From contig OY726564.1 of NCBI GenBank assembly GCA_963383645.1, positions 110,940,540-111,004,539 of the forward strand: a DNA stretch of 64,000 bases, written 5' to 3'. Positions 10,571 through 21,449 of this stretch are shown one piece after another. The notes under the pieces are model-generated. The model was not told the origin of the DNA. It made no database searches and saw only the letters and a program-made list of their open reading frames with translations. This DNA is from Muscardinus avellanarius (taxonomy: Eukaryota > Chordata > Mammalia > Rodentia > Gliridae). The translations under genes were made by a program, and so were the position numbers. Numbering within the stretch: position 1 is the first letter of the stretch; the number at the start of each line of letters is the position of its first letter.

Positions 10571-10791
10571 AGAAGGAGCCAGGGTCGCCGGGCGTGGTGG
10601 CGCACGCTTGTAATCCCCGCGCTTGGGAGGCGGAGACAGGAGGATCACGCAGGTTTGGGGCCAGCCGCACTGGCGTAAGAGACCCTGTTTCAAAAATATA
10701 AAATAGGTCTGGGAGTATAGCCTGGAGGAAGAAGGGCTTCCAGGAACCCCAGTACCACCAAAAAAAAAAAAAAAAAAAGAAGGAGCCAGGG
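10571..10791 (+). repeat. Young B1-dID SINE with exact target duplication
   Basis: A full-length copy: GCCGGGCGTGGTGGCGCACG at 10587, TTTGGGGCCAGCCGCACTGG in the middle, GGAACCCCAGTACCACC and a pure poly-A. A 14-bp duplication AGAAGGAGCCAGGG flanks it (10571-10584 and 10778-10791). It is the subtype with GGCGTAAGAGACCC and GGCTTCCAGGAACCCC. Confidence 0.97.
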
Positions 10792-11187
10792 GAGTCCAAA
10801 GACCTGGAGGAGGAGCTGGGGTCACTGCCAGCTGTGGGGCTCCAAGGAAGGGGCTTGATGGAGATTCTGCCAAACTCAGAGCACATGGGCAAGTGAGTCC
10901 TCCCAGCCCAGCCTGTCAGTCCTCTCTCTGCTCCTCCTCCTACTTGGCAAGTGTAGAAGGAACCTGGCCTGGTTCCTTCTGAGGGACAAAATGATACTTA
11001 CTGTTTCTCTAGAATTCCACCAGAATCCTATTCTTGGAGATTTGAGATATATTTGTCAGTGGTTATGCATCTTCCAAAATTAGCATGCCTCATTAGCTTG
11101 GCTCAGAAATGACTGGAAAAAGTAGCTACTCAAAGCAGCTGGGAAGAATTTCAAAAAAATCTACAAGCCACAAAACTTATCAAAAGA
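10792..11187. other. Single-copy DNA, no gene recognised
   Basis: Nothing is recognised beyond a pyrimidine-rich patch near 10920. No coding pattern. Confidence 0.45.
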
Positions 11188-11588
11188 TGTCTTAGTCCAT
11201 TTTGTGTTGCTATACCAAAATCCCCGAGGATGGGTACTTTATAAAGAAAAGATGTTTATTTAGTTAGTGGTTCTAATGGCTGGGAAAGTCTAAATGGCAC
11301 AGCATTGGCACTCGTTGAGTGGCCCATATCATAACATACTGGAAAGTGGAAAAGGATATCTGTGTGCAGATAGGGCGAAGCATGTGAGACATCTCACTTC
11401 ATAACTAACCTGGTCCTGTGAGAATTATATTCATCCCTCTGAGGGAGGCACACCATTGACTGAATCACATTCCCCTGGGCCCATCTATTATAGATATGTC
11501 CCCAACCTCAATACCACCACACTGAGGACAAGGCTCCCAGCACATAAGACTCTGGGGGACATGCTGATATGATATTCAAACCATAACG
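11188..11588 (-). repeat. MaLR-type solo LTR
   Basis: On the + strand it opens CTTAGTCCATTTTGTGTTGC and TGGGTACTTTATAAAGAAAA and closes GGGGGACATGCTGATATGAT then ATTCAAACCATAACG. This is the reverse complement of an MST/MLT1-like LTR, whose minus-strand end carries the TTTCTTTATAAA region. Solo copy. Confidence 0.82.
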
Positions 11589-11984
11589 AAAAGGCATGTC
11601 GAGATCTTCAGAAACCTATTTCTTGGGTTTCTCCTTGGTGCATCATAAGCAATGTGGGACCAAGCAGTGGCACTATTTTGGCTGGGTATTAAAGAGATTG
11701 GTGGGGATAATCTGAACACCAAATTCAAAAACTCTGGCTAGTAGGACCAGCCAAGAGACCCATGGACAGTGGGAGATGCTGGGCTCATGGAGAACTTAGA
11801 GTTTAAAGGACTGAGTTTCAGGTACTAGGTCACCAGGATTACAGTTTCTAGGGAGAAGAGGAAAATAAGTTATCCCTACACACTTCCCCCCCACAGGAGC
11901 ATCCTGTCATTTTAAGGTAAATTGAAGCACGTCATGTTGCCTTACCTGAGAGGGACCTGTCCTACGTCCAGAACCTACTCTAAA

Positions 11985-12105
11985 AGGCAGTTGAATGTTT
12001 ACAAAGTGCATAATTAGAGAAACTGAAGCCCAAGGGGCTTAAATGATCTGCCCCAGGACAAGCCACAAATCTGGGTTTGGATCAGAACCTATTTCTTCTT
12101 TCCGT
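11985..12105 (-). repeat. MIR SINE fragment
   Basis: AGAAACTGAAGCCCAAGGGG, TTAAATGATCTGCCCCAGGA and CTGGGTTTGGATCAGAACC give the reverse MIR order (..AACTGAGGC.. TTGCCCAAGGTCAC.. GATTTGAACCC). Confidence 0.85.
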
Positions 12106-12114
12106 TGTACCTTT

Positions 12115-12335
12115 TTTAATTAAATTTAATTTTATATTCATTTATTTATTTAGGCCTGGGACTGAACCCAGGAGCATTCTACCTCCAAGCTATACCCCCA
12201 GCCCTTTTTATTATTTTAAAACAGAGTCTCACTAAATTGCCGAGGGTGTCATTAAGTTACAGAGGCCGGCCTCGAACCTGCAAATCATTCTGTCCCCTCC
12301 TCCAAGTATTGGGATGACAGATGTGCTTCAGCAAG
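12115..12335 (-). repeat. B1-dID SINE, old copy
   Basis: GGGACTGAACCCAGGAGCAT and TACCTCCAAGCTATACCCCC (ID in reverse) are followed by AAACAGAGTCTCACTAAATT and a degraded B1 head near 12310. Diverged from the young copies in the window. Confidence 0.85.
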
Positions 12336-13465
12336 GTCCTGGCCTGCTCCAGTCCCTCTTCTTCTCATTTTTCTCTTTCTCTCATTACCATTGCTCTAGT
12401 GTGGACAATATATGCTCATACACCGAAAGTCAGTGCAAGTTTTCTCACCCATAAGAAGCTGTGTAAGATTGTGTATATAAATTAAACTGAGAGTTTCCGA
12501 TTGCCCGCTTTCAGAAGAGATGCCAACGGAGTGAGAAATCCAAGAGAGTAATTGCATATAACCCCAAATGGTTTATTTTTAGTTCAAGAGTACAATATGC
12601 ACCCCTCTATTCACAGCACATTTAATTTCTCCATTTTGCTTTGTTATCACTAATTCTCCGGTAAGTTTGCATTCCTTGAGTGCCCAGCCAGTGAAAGTAG
12701 GAGCGGGGAGCCACCCAGAAGCAGAAGCATGCTGGGTGGCCCAGGAAGCCAGCTAGAGATTAAACACTTGCTCTGTAAAGATCTTCGCTTAAATAGCCTG
12801 TCCCTACCACCAGGAATGATCAATCAAGAGGCGGAAGGACTTTGCGGGAGCGAAACACCAGGGAGATGGAAGTTCTCTGCCACTCTGGGTATAGGATGCG
12901 TGAGCTGCAACGAAAACATCCTCTAGCGAATTTCCTTCCAAACACCTCCCTCTTTTTCTTCAGACCCTCTGTGTGAGCCCTGGCCGGCCTGTCCTGATTC
13001 CCAACCCAGCAGCATCCTTCTGAGTCTTATATTTGCACGATTTCCAGTGCGTGCGGCTTGTCCGTTTTCATTAGACGGTGCACCCCAGGGGCAGGGAGCT
13101 GGGTCCCTGCATCTGTAAAGCACTGTGTGTATCTGCTCTTTATAAACAATGCAAACAGACAAGCAAGTGGATAATGCCTGAGATAAGCAGTTGACACGAA
13201 AATCCACATGTAGATGGCATCGTAATGAGACGTAAAAGCACAACCCGCCACGTGGGGTTACAGAAAGCGAGCGCTTCAGAAAGATAAATGTTACAACCCA
13301 GAAAATTTCATCAGCAAAAAATATTCTAAGCAGGTTCCTCCGAGTATGCGTGGAACATGTGAGAACAGCAGATCTCCTTTAAGGCGGGAGCCAGGAAAGA
13401 AAATGTTATTAGTGGGAATGACATCTGTGAGCTTCACTGTGAATAAATACACAATGTCTCTCTAT
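12336..13465. other. Single-copy DNA, possible conserved non-coding blocks
   Basis: No repeats are recognised. 12480-12720 and 13020-13400 are compositionally balanced with preserved CpGs and ATTA cores. The minus-strand open frames across 12923-13251 overlap in two frames and show no domain, so I do not call them genes. Confidence 0.4.
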
Positions 13466-13575
13466 ATATATTATATGCATAATAATAACACCTCAAATCT
13501 ATATGGCGCTTTTCTTCCCAGGAACTAAAAATGATCCATGGTTATTATTATCTCATTTATCCTTGCAGATTTTTT
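13466..13575 (-). repeat. MIR-like fragment
   Basis: AACACCTCAAATCTATATGG, GCGCTTTTCTTCCCAGGAAC and TATTATCTCATTTATCCTTG parallel the reverse MIR 3' half (ACATTTATTGAGCGCTT.. CTCATTTAATCCT). Low identity. Confidence 0.4.
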
Positions 13576-14315
13576 CACATATTTTGCTAGCATATTACCA
13601 AAATATAGAAACATTTAAAAGCCATTCTTTTGGCTCTTCTTTTCCATGCAGTTTTACCTTTCCATTATATCCTCTTTAAAATGTAGTTAGGGGAAGGAAC
13701 TGTAATTCTATTACAGGATCCTGCAATTTATTCATAGGCCTAGATAGCAGATGCCTCCCTGGTGCTGTTATGGGTCTCTGAAGACCAGTAGTTACGAGTT
13801 TGCTGCCCTCACCCCCATTCTGAGCTTCCAGAATTCAAATTCCCCAAAGGGTCACCATTTAGGGTTCGGGTAATGTGTCAGGTAATAGGCTTTTATTGCC
13901 TCACAGAGGACAGGTTGCACACAAAGCTGTTATTACCTGCTAATGCTTTTGCAAAAATCAGTTAGCAGATAAATTAATCTACTTTCCAGCAAGCCCAGAA
14001 GAGGCTGTTAGTAAAGACTGCTGGGGTTTTTCTTAACAGGGGCGGGGGAAAGCTATGGTTTGGGGAGGAGCGGGAGGTATGTAGGATGTGGGTTGTTTTA
14101 GACATCTCTGAGGTACAGACGATGCCATTCTGAGGCTGAGACTGGCCTTGGGAGGTCATTAAGTAGCTGAGGATATTCAAAAGAATGAGAAGCTAAGACA
14201 GGGATAGGGGAGAGGGGCACAGTTGCCTACCGGCTAGTTCCTCCAACGTAAAACACAGACCTGGGCAGCATTCTGACCTGCGAAAGCACCCCATCACACA
14301 TGTTCCACAAGGTCC
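13576..14315. other. Single-copy DNA, no gene recognised
   Basis: AT-rich up to 13980, then mixed. No repeat or coding signature is recognised. Confidence 0.45.
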
Positions 14316-14430
14316 TCTGGGAACTCTTGTGAACTAGACTCTAGAAAGCCCATTTTACAGATGTGCCACTGATGCTCAGAGTCTGTGGTTTTCCTGAGAT
14401 CACCCTGTCCATGTCCAAAGCACACACCAG
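14316..14430 (-). repeat. MIR SINE fragment
   Basis: CCCATTTTACAGATGTGCCA, TGATGCTCAGAGTCTGTGG and TTTCCTGAGATCACCCTGTC follow the reversed MIR core. Confidence 0.75.
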
Positions 14431-15350
14431 GTTGCTTGTAGGTGCTAGGAAGCAGTTTATGGTCCTTGGGGACATGCCTCTTCCTGATGCTCAACATGGA
14501 ATCAAGTGCAGATAAAGCGGCAGGTTACCAAGCAGAGGTGTGCAGCGCGCTATGTCCATTGGCTGACTGTCGGCAGGCCTTCCCTTGCTCGCTAGCATGG
14601 CTGCACTCTCCTGGCTGGCTCTCCACTACTACCATTGACTCTGAAGCTCCTCCTTTGCTGTAGAGGTAGCATGCTCCTTAAAACAGCATGCCACTGTCGA
14701 ACCACCAGAGTCAGGAGGCACAGCCAGATGTTCTGCAAGAACTGCCAGTTTTAGTCCTAATCCCTCATTATTTCTTGGATTCTCCTTCTTCTATTTACTG
14801 ACCAGTGATAAAGAAGTTGGGTAGGAACAAGTTTTCTTTTCTGATCCAGGACAGGAATATTGGAGGGCTCTGAATTCTATGTGAAGAGTCACTGGGTTGA
14901 CCTTCCCAAAGAAGGCAGTCTGGAATGGGAAAGACAGATGGGAGTTCACCACGTTGCAAACAAAAGGAAAAGTGTTCCAGGCAGAGTGGGCCCGGGGTGC
15001 CCGTGCCAGGGCCCAGCAGCAACACCTAGAGCTATGTCTTCCAAGACCTGCAAACAATTTGCATGTGTATAGCAGAGACTTCCAGGACTAGGAAACAAAA
15101 TCAGAGGAGTATGCTAGGGGTCGGTGGTCAAGGACCTTTTAGTACCAAAGATCTCACTATACCCGTCTTGCCTAGAAAAGCTACTATATCTACCACTCTG
15201 CATGCATTTCCCCAGACACCTTACCCAGCTCACCAGGACCACCACACTCCCTCCCCCAGCCCCAGGGCATTCCCACACTGAGCAGAGATGCCCATGATCC
15301 CTAAAAGTTTACTTTGGCAGAAAGAAGGGAGATCATTGAAGGAGGCAATC
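14431..15350. other. Mostly single-copy DNA with an L2-like patch
   Basis: 14800-15060 contains AGTGTTCCAGGCAGAGTGGG, reminiscent of reverse-oriented L2 (ATTCCAGGCAGAGGGAAC). The rest is unrecognised. Several overlapping short open frames at 14791-15091 on both strands have no domain. Confidence 0.4.
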
Positions 15351-15606
15351 CTGGTGTCAGAAGATCTTTTCTTTTTCTTTTGTTTTTTGCAGGTCTGGGG
15401 ATGGAACCCAGAGGCATTTGACCTCCGAGCTTACACCCCCAGCCCAATTTTTTATTCTTTATTTTGAAACAGGGTCTCACTGAGCTGCGGAGGGCCTCAC
15501 TAAGTAGCTGAGGCTGTCCATGAACCTCGATCCTCAGGTCTCAGCCTCCCGAATTCTGGGATTACAAGCATGCGCCACCACGCCCAGCTTCTGGTGTCAG
15601 AAGATC
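15351..15606 (-). repeat. B1-dID SINE with target duplication
   Basis: A reverse full-length copy: T-rich tail, GGTCTGGGGATGGAACCCAG, then AAACAGGGTCTCACTGAGCT and the head GCATGCGCCACCACGCCCAG ending near 15589. The 16-bp duplication CTGGTGTCAGAAGATC lies at 15351-15366 and 15591-15606. It serves as the reference for the interrupted SINE at 48.5-49.7 kb. Confidence 0.96.
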
Positions 15607-15851
15607 AAATGAAGATGTGAGAAGAGTCTAGAAGAATCCAGGAGAGTGTTAGGGAAGGCAAAGTTGTAGAACAGAGGGATGGGGGCCAGGGGCACCATGT
15701 GGTGGGAGGACTTGCTTACCTGGGTAGTGAGGAGCTGACTGGGCGCTCTGGACGCCTCGGGAAGCCTGCCCTGCGCTGTGTGAGCAGATGTCACAGTCGA
15801 CTTCCCACCTCAAGTCCAAGCCATCACTTACTTAACAAACCCACCACACCC

Positions 15852-15948
15852 CACACACACCTGGTATTGTTCTAAGCACTTAGAATAACTCATTCAGTCC
15901 TTGCAACAGCCATGAGGTAAGGGCTACTCCTCCCACTTCAGAGTCCAT
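15852..15948 (-). repeat. MIR SINE fragment
   Basis: TGGTATTGTTCTAAGCACTT, AGAATAACTCATTCAGTCCT and TGCAACAGCCATGAGGTAAG match the reversed MIR 3' half. Confidence 0.88.
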
Positions 15949-16304
15949 GGCGCTCTAGTGCCCATCCTTCTAACAACCCCACTATGCCGTCCCTTGGTTC
16001 ATTCAGTAGCATTCAACCTGTGCCCTTCCTCCTGAGCATCTCTTCACCTGTGGTCCTAAGCACAAGCCCCTCACCAACCTGTCTGAGCAGTCTTCTTTCT
16101 TACCAGTGGCAGCTCTTAAGCATTCAAAGACAGAGCTCACCACCATGACGGCCACCTTTATTCTCTACCTTCTAAAGTTTCCAGATGTTCTCTTTGACCT
16201 CACTCCAGGGCCTTCTTGACTAGGGAGCATCTTTTCATGCCACTGGATCGCTTTCATTTCCCAGAGGATGAATTCGGAGCCCGCTGCTCCAGCCTCGGGC
16301 TTGG

Positions 16305-16715
16305 CGTCTTGTGTTCATTCTCTAGGGCTGCCATCACACATAGCCACAGAGTGGATGGTGGAAACAACAGAGGTTAGTTTCCTCACGTTCTGGAGCCGGA
16401 AGGCCAAACTCAAGGCATGTACAAGGTTGGTTTCCTTAGAGGTCTCTCTCCTTGGCTTAAGATGGCCGCCCTCCCACTGCCTCTTCACGTGGGCCCACCT
16501 TCATGGGCACCCAACTGTGGTGTCTCTCTGGGTGTCCTAATCTCCTCTCGTAAGAATGCCAGTCAGGTTATATGAGGGCCCACCCTAATGGCCCCATTTT
16601 AACTCAATTTCATCTTTATAGACCTTCTACCCAAATACGCTTGCAATCTGAGGTACTTGGAGGCTAGAATGTAGGCCTATAAACCTGGAGGAAGAAGTCA
16701 CAATTCAGTCTTTAG
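16305..16715 (-). repeat. MLT1-type MaLR LTR
   Basis: On + it starts GTTCATTCTCTAGGGCTGCC and GTGGAAACAACAGAGGTTAG and runs through AAGATGGCCGCC, TGTCCTAATCTCCTCTCGTA and GAGGGCCCACCCTAATG to CTGAGGTACTTGGAGGCT. This is the exact reverse order of MLT1 LTR landmarks (ACTGAATT.., GGGTGGGCCCTAAT.., CCATGTGAAG.., GCAGCCCTAG). Ancient and solo. Confidence 0.9.
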
Positions 16716-18012
16716 CAGGTCCTTCATTTCTGCCATCCCCACCTACCTACCTCTTAGTCTAGCTTTCTCCCTGAGACACATCTCTGGAAAGGCCCCATAT
16801 TATGGAAATGCAGTGAGTCGAATTGAAATATGTTTACCAGAAACATGGATCTTTCCAAAAATGGGGAAATTTTGTATGTGTGAGCCCGCAAATGACACCC
16901 CTGTGCCTCACTTCCATGGAACGGCCTGGACTCTTGACAGCTCAAGGGGAGGCGGACGGTGTAAAAGCATACAGGCTAGCCATGAATCTCATTTTAATGC
17001 ACTTCATTAAAACCAGCATTTTTATTACAAAGACCTGCCAAAGTGAATATTAGACAGAAATGCATGTTAAGCTGCCATTGATCTTTCTGGGTAGATTGTA
17101 CATTAAAGAGCGCACTTTCTCACTCTGTTAGCTGCTCACACATAAAAGGGAAGCAAAAATCAAAGGCAGCGTGCTTCAGCCTTATACCTCCAGCATCACT
17201 ATGGCTACCCAGTAGGGTTGAGTGGACAGAATTGGGCGAGGGATAGGAGCCAACCAAATCTCCTGCCTAAGGTTTCTTAGGCCTTTGGGCCCTGACCACC
17301 TACTCTGCCTTCTCCGCTGGCCTTCCTCCGTGACTGGAGCTCGCTGTGAAGGCCACACGTTGCTTTCTCCAGCCTAGCTAGAGCTTTCAGCTCAGCCTGA
17401 CGAGTGCTCTTACCAGTGTTTCTCCTGGTAACGGGGTGGTGTTTGTTCAACTGCAGCCATCTCTGGGGGGTCTGCTGGTGATCAGAATCTGTGTGCCCAT
17501 GCATGGTCCTGTTACCATCTGGATGACAACGGGAACCAGGAGTTTAATGGCAGTAAGAGGAAGTTGGCAGCTGGCAGCTGGGGAAAGGAGCCGTATGAAG
17601 AAATTGTGTGTCTAGGGTTTACCGCAGCTCGAGATGGAGTCACGGCTTGTCTTCAGTCCTCATCGGGATTCCCGTCTGTTGAAATGAAACAATTCAAGAG
17701 GAGTGAGAAGAGTTTAAGTGCTAAGGGCTACTCCTGCCCAAACACTTTCTTCCAGGACCACTACTTATTTTAAAAGCAGTCCCCTCTCTCCCATTGCTGC
17801 TCTGTTCTCTACCACTACCACAAGTCCTTTTACCTTTATTCCCATCCTCACTTGTACCTTGATGAAACCCTCCAGAGCTAGATGCCCCTACTCCCTCCCT
17901 CGAGCACAGAGGAGGGCCATGAGACAGACCACAGCAGGTGCCTCTGATGCTCTTTTGGAAGGACAGAGAAGCCACCAATTCATCCCCAGCTAAACCAGTG
18001 GTGCTAAATATT
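16716..18012. other. Single-copy DNA, possible conserved non-coding block
   Basis: 16800-17170 is repeat-free and rich in ATTA/TAAT motifs with CATTTTAATGCACTTCATTA, typical in texture of conserved non-coding DNA. 17270-17520 holds a short minus-strand open frame without recognisable domains. Confidence 0.4.
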
Positions 18013-18251
18013 AGAAACCAGAGATTTAGCCGGGCGTGGTGGCGCACGCTTGTAATCCCCGCGCTTGGGAGGCTGAGACAGGAGGATCGCACAGGTTCGA
18101 AGCCAGCCTCAGCTACTTAGTGAGGCTCTCAGCAACTTAGTGAGACCCTGTTTCCAAATAAAGTATAAATAGGTCTGGGAGTATAACCCAGAGGTAGAAA
18201 GCCTCTGGGTTCCACCCCCAGTACCACCAAAAAAAAGAAACCAGAGATTTA
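18013..18251 (+). repeat. Young B1-dID SINE with exact target duplication
   Basis: Full length from GCCGGGCGTGGTGGCGCACG (18029) to GTACCACC and an A-tail. The 16-bp duplication AGAAACCAGAGATTTA lies at 18013-18028 and 18236-18251. This is the second subtype: middle CTACTTAGTGAGGCTCTCAG, ID end GGGTTCCACCCCCAGTACC. Confidence 0.97.
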
Positions 18252-18888
18252 AGCACCCAAGTGGGATTTAAACCACTGTCACCCCTCTACCCTTTTCTTC
18301 CAAGGTATCATTTTTTCTGACCTTACAGCTCCTTCAATCACTGCAAATCATCCCACAGCACAGATTATTAACATGGCAATAAGTACAGGCAGACATGATC
18401 ACTAGATCTGTCAAAGTAACAATGTTTACAGAGATGGGCCGGGAAGACGTAAATGAGTTCATTACTCAGCCCGATACATTAACCACGGTCTGCGGTGACT
18501 CATAAGACAGTTCTTCTGTTTTGTTAATTATGGTATATTTATTGCCCTTCTCCCCGTGCTGTCTAATTCAGATGTGTCAAGCAAGAGCATTGCGCCTCGT
18601 CTTCTCGACACTTCAGACTGGTCTTCCTTCTACCCGGTACCTACCGTCCTACCACCACCATGTTGAAACTGCTAAAATTCCTCTTGCATCCAGTCACCTC
18701 TCTCTCTTCTTCTTTACCCAACTCTCTGCAATATTCGCTAGCCCTAACCTCTTAATTATTGGCATTGTTCATGGAGTTCCCACCTTGTGCCCAGCCCTAT
18801 GCCAAGTTTGCAGCCAGCAGGAATGTGGGATGTAGCCAATGATTCTCAGGAATGCAAACAAGCGAATCAGTGCAGTGGGGGGCTTTGA
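18252..18888. other. Single-copy DNA, no gene recognised
   Basis: 18360-18540 resembles conserved non-coding text (TGTTTACA forkhead-like core, TAATTATGG, preserved CpGs). 18540-18840 is pyrimidine-rich and might be degraded L2. No coding evidence. Confidence 0.4.
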
Positions 18889-19220
18889 TGTTGGTTGGCT
18901 TAGGAAAAGTATTCTCTCACATGAAAGACCACGGAGTAAACATGGCAGCTCTGGAGGCCGGGGAGGAGAGAGATGTCTCTTCTCCCTCCATTCGTCCACT
19001 AACATCTGGCTTTTATTGATGGTTATAACCAAAACATTATTAATCACAGGAAATAACAAAGCAATCACAGGGTGACTCGGGGAGTAACACCAAGGTAGTC
19101 TCACAGATGAATCAGGGAAGGAAAGGGTAAACAAGGTAACTGTCAGGGTCTTTGCTTATCAGTCAGGGTCCCTGGTTATCATTCTCATTTGGTTCTTGGA
19201 AACTTGTCTTCATGCCAACA
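18889..19220 (-). mobile_element. Endogenous retrovirus-type LTR
   Basis: A 332-bp block bounded by perfect inverted termini TGTTGG and CCAACA. On the minus strand it has AATAAA (complement at 19012-19017) inside ATCAATAAAAGCC, followed by a pyrimidine-rich U5-like part with CATCTCTCTCCTCCCCGG. Just upstream (19221-19230) is AAGTGGGAAT, acceptable as a polypurine tract, so this may be a 3' LTR with remnant internal sequence at 19221-19579. No 4-6 bp target duplication is obvious. I cannot name the family, and no intact retroviral gene is visible. Confidence 0.6.
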
Positions 19221-19579
19221 ATTCCCACTTGGGTGGGCAGTTTGTGCCCCTCTCAAGCTGGACCAAGGTGGTCGCAAAGTGGATGACTAACACTGCTACC
19301 AACAAATGAACAGGCCCAGTGCACAGACAATCGGCCTGTGTTGGAGGGAGGCTTGGGAATACCACAGGAGTCTAGTGAAGGCACATTTCTGCTCCTAATT
19401 TCTGTGACATCCTGTGAGCTGATTCTTTCCAACCCCTCTATGACTGTTGGTCCTCTCTTGGCAAAGTGTCTTCCTCTATTGGCTGGCCCTTTGCATGTTG
19501 ACGACTTTATCCCTACTTCATCTTCCATCTTCCTTCTTAAACCAGTATCTTTTTCTTTACTGAGCAACATTGGTTCCAC
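19221..19579 (-). pseudogene. Possible ERV internal remnant
   Basis: It abuts the polypurine-like end of the LTR. One minus-strand frame is open for 108 codons (19253-19579) but shows no retroviral motif that I recognise. Annotated only by position; it may simply be host flank. Confidence 0.2.
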
Positions 19580-19807
19580 TTCCTGTCACTTTTGTGTGTG
19601 TGTTTGTGTGTGTGTAGTACTGGGGTTCCTGGAAACCCTTCTACCTCTGGGCTACACTCCCAGACCTATTTTATATTTTTTATTTGGAAACAGGGTCTCT
19701 TAAGCCAGCGAGACTGGCTTCGAGCCTGCGCGATCCTCCTGTCTCCGCCTCCCAAGCGCGGGGATTACAAGTGTGCACTACCACACCCGGCTTTTCCTGT
19801 CACTTTT
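19580..19807 (-). repeat. B1-dID SINE with target duplication
   Basis: A reverse copy with a (GT)n-like tail at 19593-19616, GTACTGGGGTTCCTGGAAAC, GGAAACAGGGTCTCTTAAGC and a B1 head ending ACCACACCCGGC. The 14-bp duplication TTCCTGTCACTTTT lies at 19580-19593 and 19794-19807. It belongs to the AACCCC subtype. Confidence 0.96.
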
Positions 19808-20084
19808 TAAGAAACCAAAGCAGGATGAAGTTTTCCATCCACATTTGGTGCCTTCAGACCTTAGTACATAAATCAACCACACGATTGTTATAAAATTGAT
19901 CATTTAGTGAATCCTCACTTTTCTCAGCACTGTCAACCAATCCTCACACTATTGGAAATCAAACAATATTTATTGTCCTCAATTTGATGGTGAGAAAACT
20001 TGCATAATGTTATAGTTAGAAAATATTTTCCCTTTTTACTCTACACATTTTGGGAATGATGTATTTCCCCAGATTAAACTATAA

Positions 20085-20809
20085 TATAAATACCGCTGAT
20101 GTTTAAGTCTGAGCCTCTCTCCTGAGCTCTAGATCCACAAACCAGTTGTTCATAGACTTCGCCACGTTTTCCTCATATCCAGCATTGAACTTCTCTGCAC
20201 CTCTATCTCTCCGTAAGTTACTCCTCAGAGTTTCTTTTTGCCTGATCACAGCGCCATCCTGGTTATAAATCTCTCTGTCACCCGCATCTCTTCTGCCGCC
20301 TCAATGTAGTGATTGTCACCGCACACGTTTCCCCTCCAAAGGGTCTCTGTGTCCCTCTTCACCCTTCCCGTCCTGCTCGCTTGACCTGCAGGAGCAGAAG
20401 CCTCTGTCCGCCATCCCCTGCTTGGACCACTGCAGGAGTCCCCAAGTCAGTCTTTGTTTTCTCCTTCAGTGGCTCCTCACTTCAGTCCCTACATGACACT
20501 GATATGAAAGAAACTTGTTTCAAGTCCAAAATCTAATTCTCCCATTTTTAAGACCACCAGACGTATTCCATTCCCTCCAGAATCATGCCTGAGGTCTGTT
20601 ATTCATCATCTAAGCTCCCTCACAGTCTGACTTGAACCCATCTTTCCTCTGTCATCTCTGACCCCCTGGGTACCAAGCAGCTCCCAGTCCATCCACTGGA
20701 CCCAACGTCACTCCTTGTACCCAGCATCACTGCTCCTCCGTGTCTCTCGTGTCTTTTCCCACCAGTCAGGAAGCCCTAAGCACCTGCCAACCTAGGTCCT
20801 ATTCTCTGG

Positions 20810-20812
<3 letters not shown>
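20085..20812 (+). repeat. L2 LINE 3' fragment (part 1)
   Basis: L2 order: TCTCCTGAGCTCTAGATCCA, TTGAACTTCTCTGCACCTCT, CAGTGGCTCCTCACTTCAGT, AAGCTCCCTCACAGTCTGAC. It continues after the SINE at 20813-21020. Any short open frames are relics or chance. Confidence 0.7.

Positions 20813-20855
<43 letters not shown>
20813..20855. repeat. (GT)n microsatellite at a SINE tail
   Basis: About 21 GT units directly joined to GGTACTGGGGATAAAACCCA, the ID end of a reverse B1-dID, so it arose in the SINE's tail. Confidence 0.95.
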
Positions 20856-20856
<1 letters not shown>

Positions 20857-21020
20857 TACTGGGGATAAAACCCAGGGCCATTCTCCACCCTCAACTCTAT
20901 ATTTTTATTATTTTTTTGAAACAGGGTCTCACTAAGCACCTGAGGCTGGCCAGGAATCTGTGATCCTTGTGTCTCAGCCTCCCAAGTACTGGAATTACAA
21001 GCATGTGTCACCATGCCTGC
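20850..21020 (-). repeat. B1-dID SINE
   Basis: GGTACTGGGGATAAAACCCA, AAACAGGGTCTCACTAAGCA, GCCTCCCAAGTACTGGAATT and AAGCATGTGTCACCATGCCT. It sits inside an L2 and splits it. Confidence 0.92.
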
Positions 21021-21240
21021 TCTCTGAACCTTTTCTGACCCAACCCCACATCATTCATCACCTTTCGAGTTGTATTTTCATAGCATCCAGGTCTTTATTA
21101 TAATCTCCCACTTGCATATCTGCCTCCAGGCAGGACAGTGAACTCTTCAAATGCAGAGACTGTGTCTTCCTTGTCACTGGAGCCCCCACAGCACCAGGCA
21201 GAGGGCCAGGTGCATGTCTCCAGTCCAGCTCTCACAGGCC
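21021..21240 (+). repeat. L2 LINE 3' fragment (part 2)
   Basis: AACCTTTTCTGACCCAACCC, GGCAGGACAGTGAACTCTTC and AGACTGTGTCTTCCTTGTCA then CACCAGGCAGAGGGC carry the L2 3' end order onward from the part before the SINE. Confidence 0.7.
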
Positions 21241-21276
21241 CCACACTCGCTCTCATCTCCACCAGCAACTGCACAG

Positions 21277-21390
21277 GTCCACCAGGCTCGCCAGCGTCCA
21301 CCAGGCTCGCCAGCGTCCACCAGGCTCGCCAGCGTCCACCAGGCTCGCCAGCGTCCACCAGGCTCGCCAGCGTCCACCAGGCTCGCCAGC
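21277..21390. repeat. Perfect 6 x 19-bp minisatellite
   Basis: Six head-to-tail copies of GTCCACCAGGCTCGCCAGC with no mismatch, starting at 21277, 21296, 21315, 21334, 21353 and 21372. Because 19 is not a multiple of 3, all frames are traversed and a 19-residue peptide period appears in each frame (STRLAS / VHQARQ / PPGSP). No spacers, so not a CRISPR array. Each unit carries one CpG. Confidence 0.98.
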
Positions 21391-21449
21391 CCACCTGGAA
21401 CTCAGTGTCTTCCTCTCTATCAGGTTGGCAATCTCCAACCTGAAGGTCA

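Noticed and set aside
19253..19579. 108-codon frame as a retroviral gene
   Set aside because: No retroviral motif recognised; only its position beside an LTR suggests it.
21277..21390. Regular short repeats as a CRISPR array
   Set aside because: Units are directly adjacent with no spacers, and the genome is mammalian; it is a minisatellite.
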